A stretch of 64,000 bases of DNA from the NCBI RefSeq assembly GCF_009912395.1, contig NZ_WNDO01000009.1, positions 1 through 64,000 of the forward strand, given 5' to 3'. Below, piece by piece: positions 25,926 through 35,530 of this stretch. The notes beneath the pieces were generated by a model. It searched no databases and was not told the DNA's origin. It was given only the letters and a program-made list of their open reading frames with translations. A program made the translations under genes and the position numbers. Positions within the stretch are counted from its first letter, which is position 1, and each line of letters starts with the position of its first letter. The stretch is from Luteibacter sp. (lineage in GTDB: Bacteria; Pseudomonadota; Gammaproteobacteria; Xanthomonadales; Rhodanobacteraceae).

Positions 25926-26115
25926 GGGCGTTCTCTGCGCTGTTCGCCAGTGCACTTTACATTTGCCTTGTTCCTACATACGACCCCGGGTCGACCGTAC
26001 GTGATGGTTGCGCATGTCCGCCGAGTGCGGAAAGCCTTGAAGTTGCGTGGTTCTCCCACCTGATCCTTTGGATCAAGGTCGTTTGGTGTACAGCGGCAGG
26101 GCGGAGGACGCCTCC
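25926..26115 (+). ncRNA. ssrS: 6S RNA
   Basis: 6S RNA binds sigma-70 RNA polymerase and inhibits it in stationary phase. The region lies exactly between zapA and fau, the conserved location. It contains the recognisable blocks GCTGTTCGCC near the 5' end, GGTTGCGCATG, GCGGAAAGCCTTGAAGTTGCG and the hairpin TGATCC-TTTG-GATCA. The ends can pair: GGCGTTCTCTGC near 25927 with GGCGGAGGACGCC ending near 26112. About 190 nucleotides is normal. Exact ends are estimates. Confidence 0.88.
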
Positions 26116-26129
26116 TTATTCTTCGCCGG

Positions 26130-26213
26130 CCGGTCCACGCGACCGGTCAGCGTTCCCCCCGCGGCACCGGGGGGAGCGGCTCGACGGCAACCCCGCCTGT
26201 GCCGTTCGGCTGA
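26130..26213 (+). promoter_or_regulatory. Structured leader between 6S RNA and fau
   Basis: The sequence can fold into a 5' hairpin (CCGGTC-CACGC-GACCGG, 26130-26146) followed by a three-way junction. Its P1 is TCAGC (26147-26151) with GCTGA (26209-26213), P2 is CCCCCC (26155-26160) with GGGGGG (26169-26174), and P3 is ACGGCA (26184-26189) with TGCCGT (26200-26205). The two terminal loops hold complementary GCGG (26161-26164) and CCGC (26193-26196) and could kiss. P1 ends seven bases before the fau ATG and there is no clear Shine-Dalgarno, so it could control translation. It matches no riboswitch class I can name. Confidence 0.4.
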
Positions 26214-26220
26214 ACCACCC

Positions 26221-26828
26221 ATGTCAAAGCTCCCCGAGAGACGTGAACTGCGCGCGGACCTCGTCCAGCGGCGCCGTGAGCTGAAACCCGCCGAGCGCGT
26301 CGCCGCGGCCCAGGGCCTGCGTGCCTCGCTGGAACAGCTCCCCGAATTCCTCACCGACAAGCACGTGGCCGGCTACTGGGCCACGGGTGGCGAGCTGCCG
26401 CTGAACCTCGCCATCGCGCCGCTGGCCGAACGCGGGCAGACGTTCTACCTGCCCATCGTGACCAAGGTGGGCGGCAAGCGCCGTCTGCGCTTCGCGCCGT
26501 GGACCACGGGCGAGGATGTCGAGGCCAACGAACTGGGCATCCCCGAGCCGAAGGCCTCGGAGCACATCATCGAAGCCGACAAGCTCGAACTGGTCCTCGT
26601 GCCGCTGCTCGGATTCGACCGTCGCGGCAACCGCCTGGGCTTCGGCGGCGGCTACTACGACCGCAGCTTCGAATTCCTGCGCGACCGCGAGCGCCCGGCC
26701 CAGCCGCTACTGGTGGGCGTGGGCTACTCATTCCAGGAAGTTCCCACGCTGGAGACGGCGGAATGGGACATCGCCCTCGACTACGTGGCGACCGAGAAGG
26801 AACTGATCGACTGCACGGGCGTGAAGGC

Positions 26829-26832
<4 letters not shown>
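26221..26832 (+). CDS. fau: 5-formyltetrahydrofolate cyclo-ligase
   Basis: Converts 5-formyl-THF to 5,10-methenyl-THF with ATP in folate one-carbon metabolism. At 203 residues it is typical. Features are the basic N-terminus RRELRADLVQRRRELKP, GYWATGGELPLNL, and the family signature LLGFDRRGNRLGFGGGYYDRSFEFL. Upstream in-frame sequence is 6S RNA and leader, so the ATG giving MSKLPERREL is used. The E. coli counterpart (ygfA) is co-transcribed with 6S RNA. It overlaps the next gene by four bases. Confidence 0.94.
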
Positions 26833-27283
<451 letters not shown>

Positions 27284-27287
<4 letters not shown>

Positions 27288-27940
27288 GCCAGGACAACGA
27301 GAAGCGACTTGCCGCGGAAACCGCCGCGCTCAAGTACGTCGGCAACGGCGCGTTCAAGGGCGGCATCATCGGCGTGGGCACCGGCTCGACGGTGAATTTC
27401 TTCATCGACGAGCTGCCCCAGTACCGCGACAAGATCAAGGCCGCGGTTTCCAGCTCGGAGGCCTCCAGCGAACGCCTGCGCAAGCTCGGCTTCGACGTGA
27501 TCGACCTCAACGCGGCGGGCCGCCTCGACCTCTACGTCGATGGCGCCGACGAGTGCGATCCGCACAAGAACCTGATCAAGGGCGGCGGCGCCGCGCTCAC
27601 GCGCGAGAAGATCGTCGCGGCAGCGTCGGAGAAGTTCGTCTGCATCGTGGACGCCACCAAGCAGGTGGAGGTTCTCGGCAAGTTCCCGCTGCCCATCGAG
27701 GTCATCCCGATGGCGCGTAGCCTTGTGGCGCGAGAGATCGTCGCCATGGGCGGCCAGCCGGTGTGGCGCGACGGCGTCACCACGGACAACGGCAACTGGA
27801 TCATCGATGTCCACGGCTGGCGCATCGCCGACCCCGTGGGGCTGGAAGCCAAGCTCAACCAGATCGTCGGCGTGGTGTGCGTGGGCCTGTTCGCCAAACG
27901 CCCGGCCGACGTGGTGATCGTGGGCAATCGCGAGATCTGA
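27284..27940 (+). CDS. rpiA: Ribose-5-phosphate isomerase A
   Basis: Interconverts ribose 5-phosphate and ribulose 5-phosphate in the pentose phosphate pathway. At 218 residues it is standard. Conserved motifs are [15 protein letters not shown] (phosphate loop), [21 protein letters not shown] (catalytic Asp and Lys) and ALTREKIVA. It is coupled to the EVE gene. The operon fau-EVE-rpiA ends at a perfect REP palindrome 9 bases after the stop. Confidence 0.96.
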
Positions 27941-27949
27941 AGCGACACC

Positions 27950-27995
27950 TGTAGGAGCGCGCTTGCGCGCGATCGCGCGCAAGCGCGCTCCTACA
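27950..27995. repeat. 46-bp perfect REP palindrome
   Basis: TGTAGGAGCGCGCTTGCGCG and its reverse complement meet with no central insert, giving a 46-base perfect palindrome. It is identical to the one at 49026-49071. It follows rpiA and may stabilise or terminate that transcript. Confidence 0.9.
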
Positions 27996-28014
27996 AAACG
28001 GGTAACCTTGCGGC

Positions 28015-29457
28015 ATGACGCTCGAATCCATCCTCCTTATTGTCCTCCTCGTTATCGCCCTGGCCTGCCTGGGCCTGCTGGTCGTGTTGCTGTCGCGCCG
28101 TCGCGACGACAACGGTGCCGCCCGCTTCGATGCCCTGCGTGACGACTCCCGCCGATTGGAAGCCGTGCTGCGCGAGGAACAGCGCGCCGGTCGTGGCGAA
28201 CTGGGCGACAGCTTCGGCCAGTTCCGTGGGCACGTTCAGGAGCAGCTCCAGGCCGCTTCCACGCTCCAACAGGAGCGCATCGAAGGCTTCGGCCGCCGCC
28301 TCGACCAGCTGACCGAACGCACCGACAACGGCCTGCAATCGCTGCGCATGGGCCTCGCGGACGACTCCCGCAAGACCCGCGAGGAATCCGCCCTCACGCT
28401 GAAGCATTTCGGCGAAAGCATCGACCAGCGCCTCGCCAATCTCACCGCCGACAACGAGAAGCGCCTCGCGGAGGTGCGCGGCACGCTGGAGACCCGCCTC
28501 GCCGCGATCCAGCAGGACAACGCCGCCAAGCTGGAACAGATGCGCGCCACGGTCGACGAAAAGTTGCAGTCCACGCTCGAAACCCGCCTGGGCCAGTCGT
28601 TCCAGCTCGTCTCCGAACGCCTGGAGGCCGTGCAGCGTGGCCTGGGCGAGATGCAGGCCCTGGCCGCCGGCGTCGGCGACCTCAAGCGCGTGCTCACCAA
28701 CGTGAAGACGCGCGGCACCTTCGGCGAAGTGCAGTTGGGCGCCCTGCTCGAACAGATCCTCATCGCGGAGCAGTACGCCGCCAACGTCGCCACCGTGCCG
28801 GGCTCCGCCGAGCGGGTGGAATACGCGATCCGCCTGCCGGGCACCGACGACGGCGAGCCGGTCTGGCTGCCGATCGACGCCAAGTACCCGGTGGAGGACT
28901 ACCAGCGCCTGCTCGACGCCCAGGACGCCGCCGACACCGACGGCATCGTCAGTGCTGGCAAGGCCCTGGAGGTGCGCGTGCGCGAGGAAGCCAAGCGCAT
29001 CCGCAGCAAGTATGTCTCGCCACCGCATACCACCGATTTCGCGATCCTGTTCCTGCCCACCGAAGGCCTGTATGCCGAGGTGATCCGGCGCCCGGGTCTG
29101 TCCGACCAGCTCCAGCGCGAGCATCGGGTCACTGTGGCGGGGCCGACCACCCTCACTGCCCTGCTGAACAGCCTGCAGATGGGCTTCCGTACCCTGGCCA
29201 TCGAAAAACGCTCGTCCGAGGTCTGGCAGGTGTTGGGCGCGGTGAAGAACGAGTTCGGCAAGTTCGGCGTCGTGCTGGAAAAGACCCGCAAGCAGCTGGA
29301 CACGGTGCGCAACAGCATCGACAACGCCGGCGTCCGCACCCGCGCCATCGAGCGCAAGCTGCGTGGCGTGGAGACGTTGGGCGGGGAAGAAACCCAACGC
29401 TTGCTCGACCTGGCCCCGGATGACGAGCCGGGCGAGGACGAGGCCGAAGCCCCCTGA
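28015..29457 (+). CDS. rmuC: DNA recombination protein RmuC
   Basis: RmuC family protein of 480 residues. An N-terminal membrane anchor (ILLIVLLVIALACLGLLVVLL) is followed by a long coiled coil (about 35-220). Then comes the RmuC core, related to nucleases, with DLKRVLTNVKTRGTFGEVQLG, LPIDAKYPVEDYQRLLDAQ and AILFLPTEGLYAEVI. RmuC restrains recombination at inverted repeats in E. coli. Here its 3' end adjoins a large array of hairpin repeats, which may be coincidence. Confidence 0.93.
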   Translation: MTLESILLIVLLVIALACLGLLVVLLSRRRDDNGAARFDALRDDSRRLEAVLREEQRAGRGELGDSFGQFRGHVQEQLQAASTLQQERIEGFGRRLDQLTERTDNGLQSLRMGLADDSRKTREESALTLKHFGESIDQRLANLTADNEKRLAEVRGTLETRLAAIQQDNAAKLEQMRATVDEKLQSTLETRLGQSFQLVSERLEAVQRGLGEMQALAAGVGDLKRVLTNVKTRGTFGEVQLGALLEQILIAEQYAANVATVPGSAERVEYAIRLPGTDDGEPVWLPIDAKYPVEDYQRLLDAQDAADTDGIVSAGKALEVRVREEAKRIRSKYVSPPHTTDFAILFLPTEGLYAEVIRRPGLSDQLQREHRVTVAGPTTLTALLNSLQMGFRTLAIEKRSSEVWQVLGAVKNEFGKFGVVLEKTRKQLDTVRNSIDNAGVRTRAIERKLRGVETLGGEETQRLLDLAPDDEPGEDEAEAP

Positions 29458-30050
29458 CCGTCGTTCCAGCGAACGCTGGAACCTAGCGCGAGGCAATCGG
29501 TTGTCGCCTCGCAGACCCCTACGCAAAAGCCGATGCGGCGCCCTCGCCGTGCTGGTGATCCGGGGCGCTGGGTTCCTGTTTTCACAGGAACGACGAGCTG
29601 GCGATCCGTCGTTCCAGCGAACGCTGGAACCCAGCGCGGGGCGACCGGTTGTTGCGTCGCGGCCTCCTACGCAAAAGCCGATGCGACGCCCTCGCCGTGC
29701 TGGTGATCCGGGGCGCTGGGTTCCTGTTTTCACAGGAACGACGAGCTGGCGATCCGTCGTTCCAGCGAACGCTGGAACCCAGCGCGGGGCGACCGGTTGT
29801 CGCGTCGAGGTCCCCTACGCAAAGGCCGATGTAGCGCCCTCGCCGTGCTGGCGAACCGGGGCGCTAGGTTCCTGTTTTCACAGGAACGACGAGGCTGGTA
29901 GTCCGTCGTTCCAGCGAACGCTGGAACCCAGCGCGGGGCGACCGGTTGTTGCGTCGCGGCCTCCTACGCAAAAGCCGATGCGATGCCCTCGCCGTGCTGG
30001 CGAACCGGGGCGCTAGGTTCCTGTTTTCACAGGAACGACGAGCTAGTGCC
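29458..30050. repeat. Second tandem array of 148-bp hairpin units
   Basis: The same unit as in the array after pepQ, with four full copies; the motif CGCTGGGTTC (or CGCTAGGTTC) starts at 29566, 29714, 29862 and 30011, a period of 148-149. Each has the TTCCTGT/ACAGGAA and TTCCAGCG/CGCTGGAA hairpins and the CCTACGCAAAAGCCGATG linker. The array separates rmuC from folE. It contains no credible gene. Confidence 0.9.
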
Positions 30051-30123
30051 CCGTGCAGGGACCCCACCACCCCCTCCCCCCGCGCTACAATGCGCGATTG
30101 CCTTCAGTAAGGAACCCGCCCCG

Positions 30124-30720
30124 ATGAGCGACGAGTCCAAGTCCCGTCCGGTCACCCGCGAACAGGCCGAGGAGGCCGTGCGCACGCTGCTCTTGTGGGC
30201 CGGCGAGGATCCGAAGCGGGAAGGCCTGCTCGACACCCCCAAGCGGGTGGTCAAGGCCTATGGCGACTGGTTCCGGGGTTACGACGAGGATCCGGCCGAG
30301 TACCTGCGCCGCACCTTCGAGGAAGTGGCCGGCTACGACGAGATGATCGTCCTGCGCGACATCGAGTTCGAAAGCCACTGCGAGCACCACATGGCCCCGA
30401 TCATCGGTCGTGCCCATGTCGGCTACGTGCCCACCGACCGTGTCGTCGGCATCAGCAAGCTGGCCCGCGTGGTCGACGGCTTCGCCCGTCGCTTCCAGGT
30501 GCAGGAGAAGCTCACCGCGCAGATCGCCCACTGCATCGAAGACACCCTGCGCCCGCGCGGCGTCGGCGTGGTGATCGACGCAAGCCACGAGTGCATGACC
30601 ACCCGCGGCGTGCACAAGCGCGGCGTGTCCATGGTCACCAGCCAGATGCTGGGCAGCTTCCGGGAAGATCCGCGCACACGCAGCGAATTCCTCCGGTTCG
30701 TCGGCGTCGATCGCCGCTGA
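30124..30720 (+). CDS. folE: GTP cyclohydrolase I
   Basis: First enzyme of tetrahydrofolate synthesis, turning GTP into dihydroneopterin triphosphate. The 198-residue protein has the zinc-binding [14 protein letters not shown] and [12 protein letters not shown] motifs and the [18 protein letters not shown] region. The start MSDESKSRP has AAGGAA upstream; the open frame further 5' runs into the repeat array and is not coding. Three bases after the stop a TTG begins the next gene, so folE may lead the SMC-like operon. Confidence 0.96.
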   Translation: MSDESKSRPVTREQAEEAVRTLLLWAGEDPKREGLLDTPKRVVKAYGDWFRGYDEDPAEYLRRTFEEVAGYDEMIVLRDIEFESHCEHHMAPIIGRAHVGYVPTDRVVGISKLARVVDGFARRFQVQEKLTAQIAHCIEDTLRPRGVGVVIDASHECMTTRGVHKRGVSMVTSQMLGSFREDPRTRSEFLRFVGVDRR

Positions 30721-30722
30721 AC

Positions 30723-32033
30723 TTGAACGGACCCGCCGACACCCACGTCCACGACGAACGCCTCCAGGATATCTTCCGCGACGGCGTCGTCGCCGAAGAC
30801 GTCCCCGAATTCTTTCCCCTCCTGCGCGGCCGTCCGCTGCTGCGCACCTTCTCGGCGCTGTTCCACGGCACCGAGGAACAGGTGCTTCTGCGCCTGCTGG
30901 TGCTGCGCACGCTGGGCAACCGGCCCAACGCGCCCGACTGGGCCCCGCAGGAGATCCGCGACCAGTTCGCCTACGTCGAGCCCGTGAAGCTCGAAACCGT
31001 CGTGCAGCGCCTCAAGGACCACGAGCTCATCGCGTGGGAAAACGAGACGATGCGCTATCGGGTCAGCACGATCGGCCGCAAGGCGCTTGCCGCGCTGACG
31101 ACGATGCTGGAGTTCGAGAACGGCGACGACGATGGCCTGGGCTATCTCACCGCCCAGCTCGCCGCCGGACAGGCCGTGGGCCGCATCTCCACCGACGAGC
31201 TGGGCCACCTGCTCTCGCGCCTCACCGAGCTGAAGGACGACTTCGATCGCGCCGTGCTGTCCGGCTCCGAACACCGCATCCGTCGCGCCGCCGAGCGCCT
31301 GGAATCGGTGTGGACCTGGGTTGAGAAGGGCACCGAAGTGGTGGCCGCGATCACCGAAGGCGACGAACTGGAGCCGATGGCGCATCGCCTCGCCCAGGCC
31401 GTGGGCCGCGCGCAGAGCGCCCTGCTCCGCCAAGCCGGCACCTTTCAGCGCGAACTGAACAAGATCGACCAGCACCGCGTGCACCTGGGCCGCACCGGCC
31501 TGTCGTCGTCCGACCTGGTCGGCTGGCTGCGCGCGCAGGATGCCGAGACGCTGGCTTCCTTCGAAGACGGCGAACTGCTGCTGCCGCTGCCCGCACCGTT
31601 CATCCACGACCAGATCGCGCTCGACGTCGCGGAATTCGAACTGCTCGAACGCGAACGCCTCGCCACCGAGGTGACGACGCTGCCGGGCGCGGAAGAACCA
31701 CTGGACACGGCCGACCTACCCATGGGCGAGGAAGACCTTCGCCACCTCGAGGACTGGCACGCGGAACTGGCGGCCATCGCCGCGCCGCGCGAACTGGCGC
31801 AGACGCTGATCGGCGACGACTACGCGCTCTCGGCATATCGCCTGTCCCTGCTCGGCCTGCTCGGCGACCCCGAGTCGGCGGCGCTGGAAGGCGGCACCGC
31901 CGACCTCGCCCGCCTGCCGCTCGCGCTGGAAATCGAGCCTGTGCTGATCGACCCCGAATTGCCCCAGATCGCGCTGATCAGCGTCGGACGCCTGCGTCCG
32001 CGCGACGGCGCGAAGGACACCACCGATGCATGA
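30723..32033 (+). CDS. MukF/MksB-like (kleisin-type) subunit of an SMC-like complex
   Basis: About 436 residues with no close match I can name. The N-terminal half looks like a winged-helix domain (VLLRLLVLRTLGNRPNAP, then VQRLKDHELIAWENETMRYRVS). The middle is long helices and the end is acidic. Size, position and partners suggest the kleisin-type subunit of a MukBEF, MksBEF or Wadjet-like (JetA) condensin. The best start is a TTG just after the folE stop; no good Shine-Dalgarno is seen and no ATG lies near, so the start is uncertain. It overlaps the next gene by eight bases. Confidence 0.55.
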   Translation: MNGPADTHVHDERLQDIFRDGVVAEDVPEFFPLLRGRPLLRTFSALFHGTEEQVLLRLLVLRTLGNRPNAPDWAPQEIRDQFAYVEPVKLETVVQRLKDHELIAWENETMRYRVSTIGRKALAALTTMLEFENGDDDGLGYLTAQLAAGQAVGRISTDELGHLLSRLTELKDDFDRAVLSGSEHRIRRAAERLESVWTWVEKGTEVVAAITEGDELEPMAHRLAQAVGRAQSALLRQAGTFQRELNKIDQHRVHLGRTGLSSSDLVGWLRAQDAETLASFEDGELLLPLPAPFIHDQIALDVAEFELLERERLATEVTTLPGAEEPLDTADLPMGEEDLRHLEDWHAELAAIAAPRELAQTLIGDDYALSAYRLSLLGLLGDPESAALEGGTADLARLPLALEIEPVLIDPELPQIALISVGRLRPRDGAKDTTDA

Positions 32034-32742
32034 CGATACCGCCAGCCTGGTCACCCGGCTGCTCGCCCAACGCTGGCTGCCGCGCGACGACGTCCAGGCG
32101 CGCAAGGCCCTGCTCGATCCGGCCTTCCGTGACGAACTCGACCGCCGCCTGGATGCCGTGGGTTTGGTGCTGCGCGAACACCCCTACGCCGCGTACATCG
32201 GCCTCGCCGTCGCCCGCAAGAGCGAGCGCGCTGTGTTCGGCGGCAGCGACAGCTGGATCTCCAACACGCTGCAACTCGATCGCGACGGCGTCGCGCTGCT
32301 GGTGGTGATCTGGGCGCTGATCGTGCTGCCCAAGCGCCAGCGCCAGGTCGAACGCCAGGACGCCGACGCGGCCGCTTCGCAGAGCCAGATGTTCGCGGAG
32401 GAGAAGCCCATTCCGCGCGATCCCACGTTGTCCCCGGTGATCGCCGAGCGCACGCTCATCGCCGACTTCGCCGAGAAGCTCGGCGGCAAGACGCGCGTGA
32501 ACTTCAACCTGGGCACGCTCAACCGCCTGGGCTTCATCGTGCGTCGCAAGGGCGAGGTGGCCGAAGGTCCGCTACTCGACCTCGCCTTCGACTACGAACG
32601 CACCGCCCGCCGCATCCTCGATGGCGCCCTCGGCGACCTGCTGGCCGACGCCGCCTCGCGCGCCGCGTCCGCACCCCCGGTCGACGACGTGGACGACGAA
32701 CCGCAGGACGAGAACGACGCGGAGGAGAACACCGATGTTTGA
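32026..32742 (+). CDS. MukE/JetB-like subunit of an SMC-like complex
   Basis: A 238-residue protein. The first 200 residues look like tandem winged helices (LVTRLLAQRWLPRDDVQARKA; LVVIWALIVLPKRQRQVE; RTLIADFAEKLGGKTRVNFNLGTLNRLGFIVRR), a composition like MukE and the JetB/DUF4194 group. The C-terminal 25 residues are very acidic (DDVDDEPQDENDAEEN). It overlaps both neighbours by eight bases, using nearly the same junction (ACCGATG) each time, so the three proteins are made in fixed ratio. Assignment rests on context and general resemblance. Confidence 0.55.
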   Translation: MHDDTASLVTRLLAQRWLPRDDVQARKALLDPAFRDELDRRLDAVGLVLREHPYAAYIGLAVARKSERAVFGGSDSWISNTLQLDRDGVALLVVIWALIVLPKRQRQVERQDADAAASQSQMFAEEKPIPRDPTLSPVIAERTLIADFAEKLGGKTRVNFNLGTLNRLGFIVRRKGEVAEGPLLDLAFDYERTARRILDGALGDLLADAASRAASAPPVDDVDDEPQDENDAEENTDV

Positions 32743-35527
32743 TTTCCGCAGCCTCGAAGTTGTCCATTGGGATTACTGGCAGCGCTTCAGCCTGCCGCTG
32801 GACACCAACATCGTCACCGTCGTGGGCCCGAACGGCTCCGGCAAGACCACGCTGCTGGATGCCTTGCGCACGCTGCTCACGATCGACTGCGCCGGCAACC
32901 GCGACTACAAGAGCTACCTGCGCCACAACGGCAAGCCGTTCGCCTGGCTGCGTGCCCGCGTGGGCAACATCCCCGGCCCCAACGGCGAACGCCCGTTCTT
33001 CCCGATCATGGACCGCGAGGTCACCCTCGCCTGCCGCATCCAGAAGAAGGGCGGCGAGTGGACGCGCCAGTACGCCGTGCTCGGCGGCGACGTGAGCGTG
33101 GAAGATATCGAGGCGCGCAACGATTTCATGGGTCTGCGCGACTATCGCGTACGCCTGGAAGGCGCCGGCCTGTCACAGGCGATCCGCCGCGTGCTCACGC
33201 TGGAACAGGGTGCCACCGACAAGCTCTGCCAGCTGCCGCCGAAGGCCCTGCTCGACCTCGTGTTCGACGTGTTCGGCGACAAGGTGGTGCTCGACGACTA
33301 CCAACGCGCCCGCAACGAACAGATCGAGGCCGACCGCGAACAGCACGGCCTGGAACACCAGCTCTCGCTGATCGGCGTGAGCCTGCAGGAGGCCGAGGCC
33401 CGTGCGCGTTCGTTCCAGGAATGGAACGCGCTCAAGAGCGAACGCGTGTCGCTGGTCGCCGACATCCTGCCCCGTACCGAACTGGCCGACCTCGGCGCCA
33501 GCGTGCGCGGCGCGCGTCCGCAGCTCAATGGCGTGAAACGCCGCGTGGGCGAGCTGGAACGTCGCGACGTGGAACTCACCCGCCAGTTGGCCGACCTCGA
33601 TGCCACCGGCGAAGCGCTGCGCGGCGAACAGCACGAGGCAGACATCGCTCGCCAGGCCACGCAGAAGAGCCTCGACGCCGCGCGTGCCGAGCTGGCACAG
33701 AATGACCTGCTGATCCGCCAGGAAACCCGCCTGCGCGACATGATCGCCGCGCAAGGTGGTGCCGACCACGAACGCCTGGCCGACCTTGCCCGCGAGGCGC
33801 GCGCGAAGGTCGCCGCCCTGCAGACCGAAGAAGGCAGCCTGCGCCAGTCGTTGACGACGCTCACCACGCAGCTGTCCGCGTGGCGTAGCGGTCGCCGCTA
33901 CACGCCCGATTTCGAAGCCTCGTTCCGCCGCGCGCTCGACGAGGCTGGCATCCGCCACAGCATGCTGAGCGAGATCGTCGAGATCGTCGAACCGCGCTGG
34001 CAGCCCGCCGTGGAAGCCGTGCTGGCGGATTATCGCCACGTCGTGCTGCTCGACGATCCACGCGACCGCGAGAAGGCCTGGAAGCTCGGCGAGCAGCTGC
34101 GCTACAAGCACTTCGTGGTGGCGGACCGCGCCCCCGCCGATGCCGCCACGCGCGGTTCGCTGCTGGAGGTGGTGGAATTCTCCGCCGCCGCGCCGGACTG
34201 GCTGCTGCGCAACCTCGACCGCATCCGCCGTGTCGACGATATCGCCGAAGGTTCGAAGTTCGGTCGCGAGCAGGACTGGATCACGCCGCAGGGTTACTTC
34301 CGCGAACGTCGCGGCGGTCGCCATCTCGGCGTGGACGACATGTATTTCGGCGCAGCCGCGCGCGAGCGCCAGCTGCGCGACGGCGAGGCGAAGCTGCGCC
34401 AGGTCGAGACCCGCCTGCGCGAGATCGCCGACGAACGCAAGCAGGCCATGGCCCAGGCCAGCGACGCGGAAGGCGTGCTGCGTGGCGCCAGCGCCAGCAG
34501 CCAGCTCGCCGATCGCGCCGACGAATTCAACGAGGCCCGCGAACAGCAGCCGCGTTTGCAGGAAGACGTGTAGCGCACGGCCGACAGCCATGTCGCGGCC
34601 GAACAACATTACGAGGAAGTGCGCGAGAAGCGCCTGAAGACGTCGAACGCGCGCGACAACGCCGCGCGCGAGCAGCGCTCCGTGCAAGGCCAGCTCGCGG
34701 ACGCCGTGCGCCAGTATCACCAGTTGCGCGGCGAACAGGTCGATCGTCTCAAGGCCTTCCGCGCCAAGCGTGTCCATGTGCCGCTGTCGCAACGCACGCG
34801 CACCGCCACGGCGGAATTGCGCGAGCGTTTCGAGTCGCCTTCGGCCGTGCGCCGCGAGATCGACCGTATCGAGCGTCGTCTCGAAGAAGGCCATTGGGAA
34901 CAGGATCCGAGCGTCGTCGCCCTGCGCGAGAAGCTCTGGGCCGACCATGAAGGCCTGAAGCTCGACCTCGACAAGCGCCGCCTCCATCTGGAGCGCGCCG
35001 GCAAGATCACCCACGAAGCGCGCGGCGCCTATATCCAGGTGCTGCGCAACACCGTGCGCCGCTACGCGAAGAACCTGAAGGTGCTCGCGGAACTGGCTGG
35101 CATCGGCGTGGACGTCGACTTGCCCGAACTCAGCAACGACGATCTCGCCTTGGCCTCGGCCGCGCTCAATGTGCGCTTCGAGTTCGACAAGAAGGGCTGG
35201 ATCGGCATGGATGACGGCGAGGCGTCGGGTGGCCAGCAGGTCATGAAGTCGCTGCTGTTGCTCGTGGCGCTGATGCGCGACGAGGATCGTCCCGGCGGCT
35301 TCGTGTTCATCGACGAACCGTTCGCGCACCTGGACATCTTCAACATCGATAAGGTGGGCGCGTTCCTCAAGTCCACCCGCGCGCAGTACATCCTTACCAC
35401 CCCGGCGACGCACAACGTCAACGTGTTCCAGCCATCGGAACTGACCCTGGTCACCAGCAAGCGCCGCCCCGGCGCCACCTGGGCCCAGCCGCTCGCCGTG
35501 CTACGGCGTCGGGCCGAGGTGGCCTGA
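32735..35527 (+). pseudogene. SMC/MukB-like ATPase interrupted by an in-frame amber codon
   Basis: The frame encodes a 930-codon SMC-type ATPase. It has Walker A GPNGSGKTT near residue 35, a coiled coil with ELERRDVELTRQLADLDATGE, a hinge-like region at about 385-470, a returning coiled coil, then signature ASGGQQ and Walker B GGFVFIDEPFAHLD. A TAG at 34571-34573 (codon 613) breaks the frame in the second coiled coil; reading continues in the same frame at once with good coding character. The likely ancestral codon is CAG (Gln), one transition away. As written, the N-terminal product lacks signature and Walker B and cannot hydrolyse ATP. Restart at a downstream GTG (34619) has poor ribosome-site spacing. 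It could be a pseudogene, a suppressed codon or a sequencing error. Confidence 0.8.
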
Positions 35528-35530
35528 GGA

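Noticed and set aside
26047-26220. Upstream extension of fau
   Set aside because: The extension would translate the 3' part of 6S RNA and the structured leader.
29363-30016. Open frame across the second repeat array
   Set aside because: It is repetitive hairpin sequence with no ribosome site; folE has its own clear start after it.
34619-35527. Separate gene starting at the GTG after the amber codon
   Set aside because: It is in the same frame as the upstream half, continues its coiled coil directly, and its GTG has only one base between AGGA and the start codon; it is better read as the rest of one broken gene.
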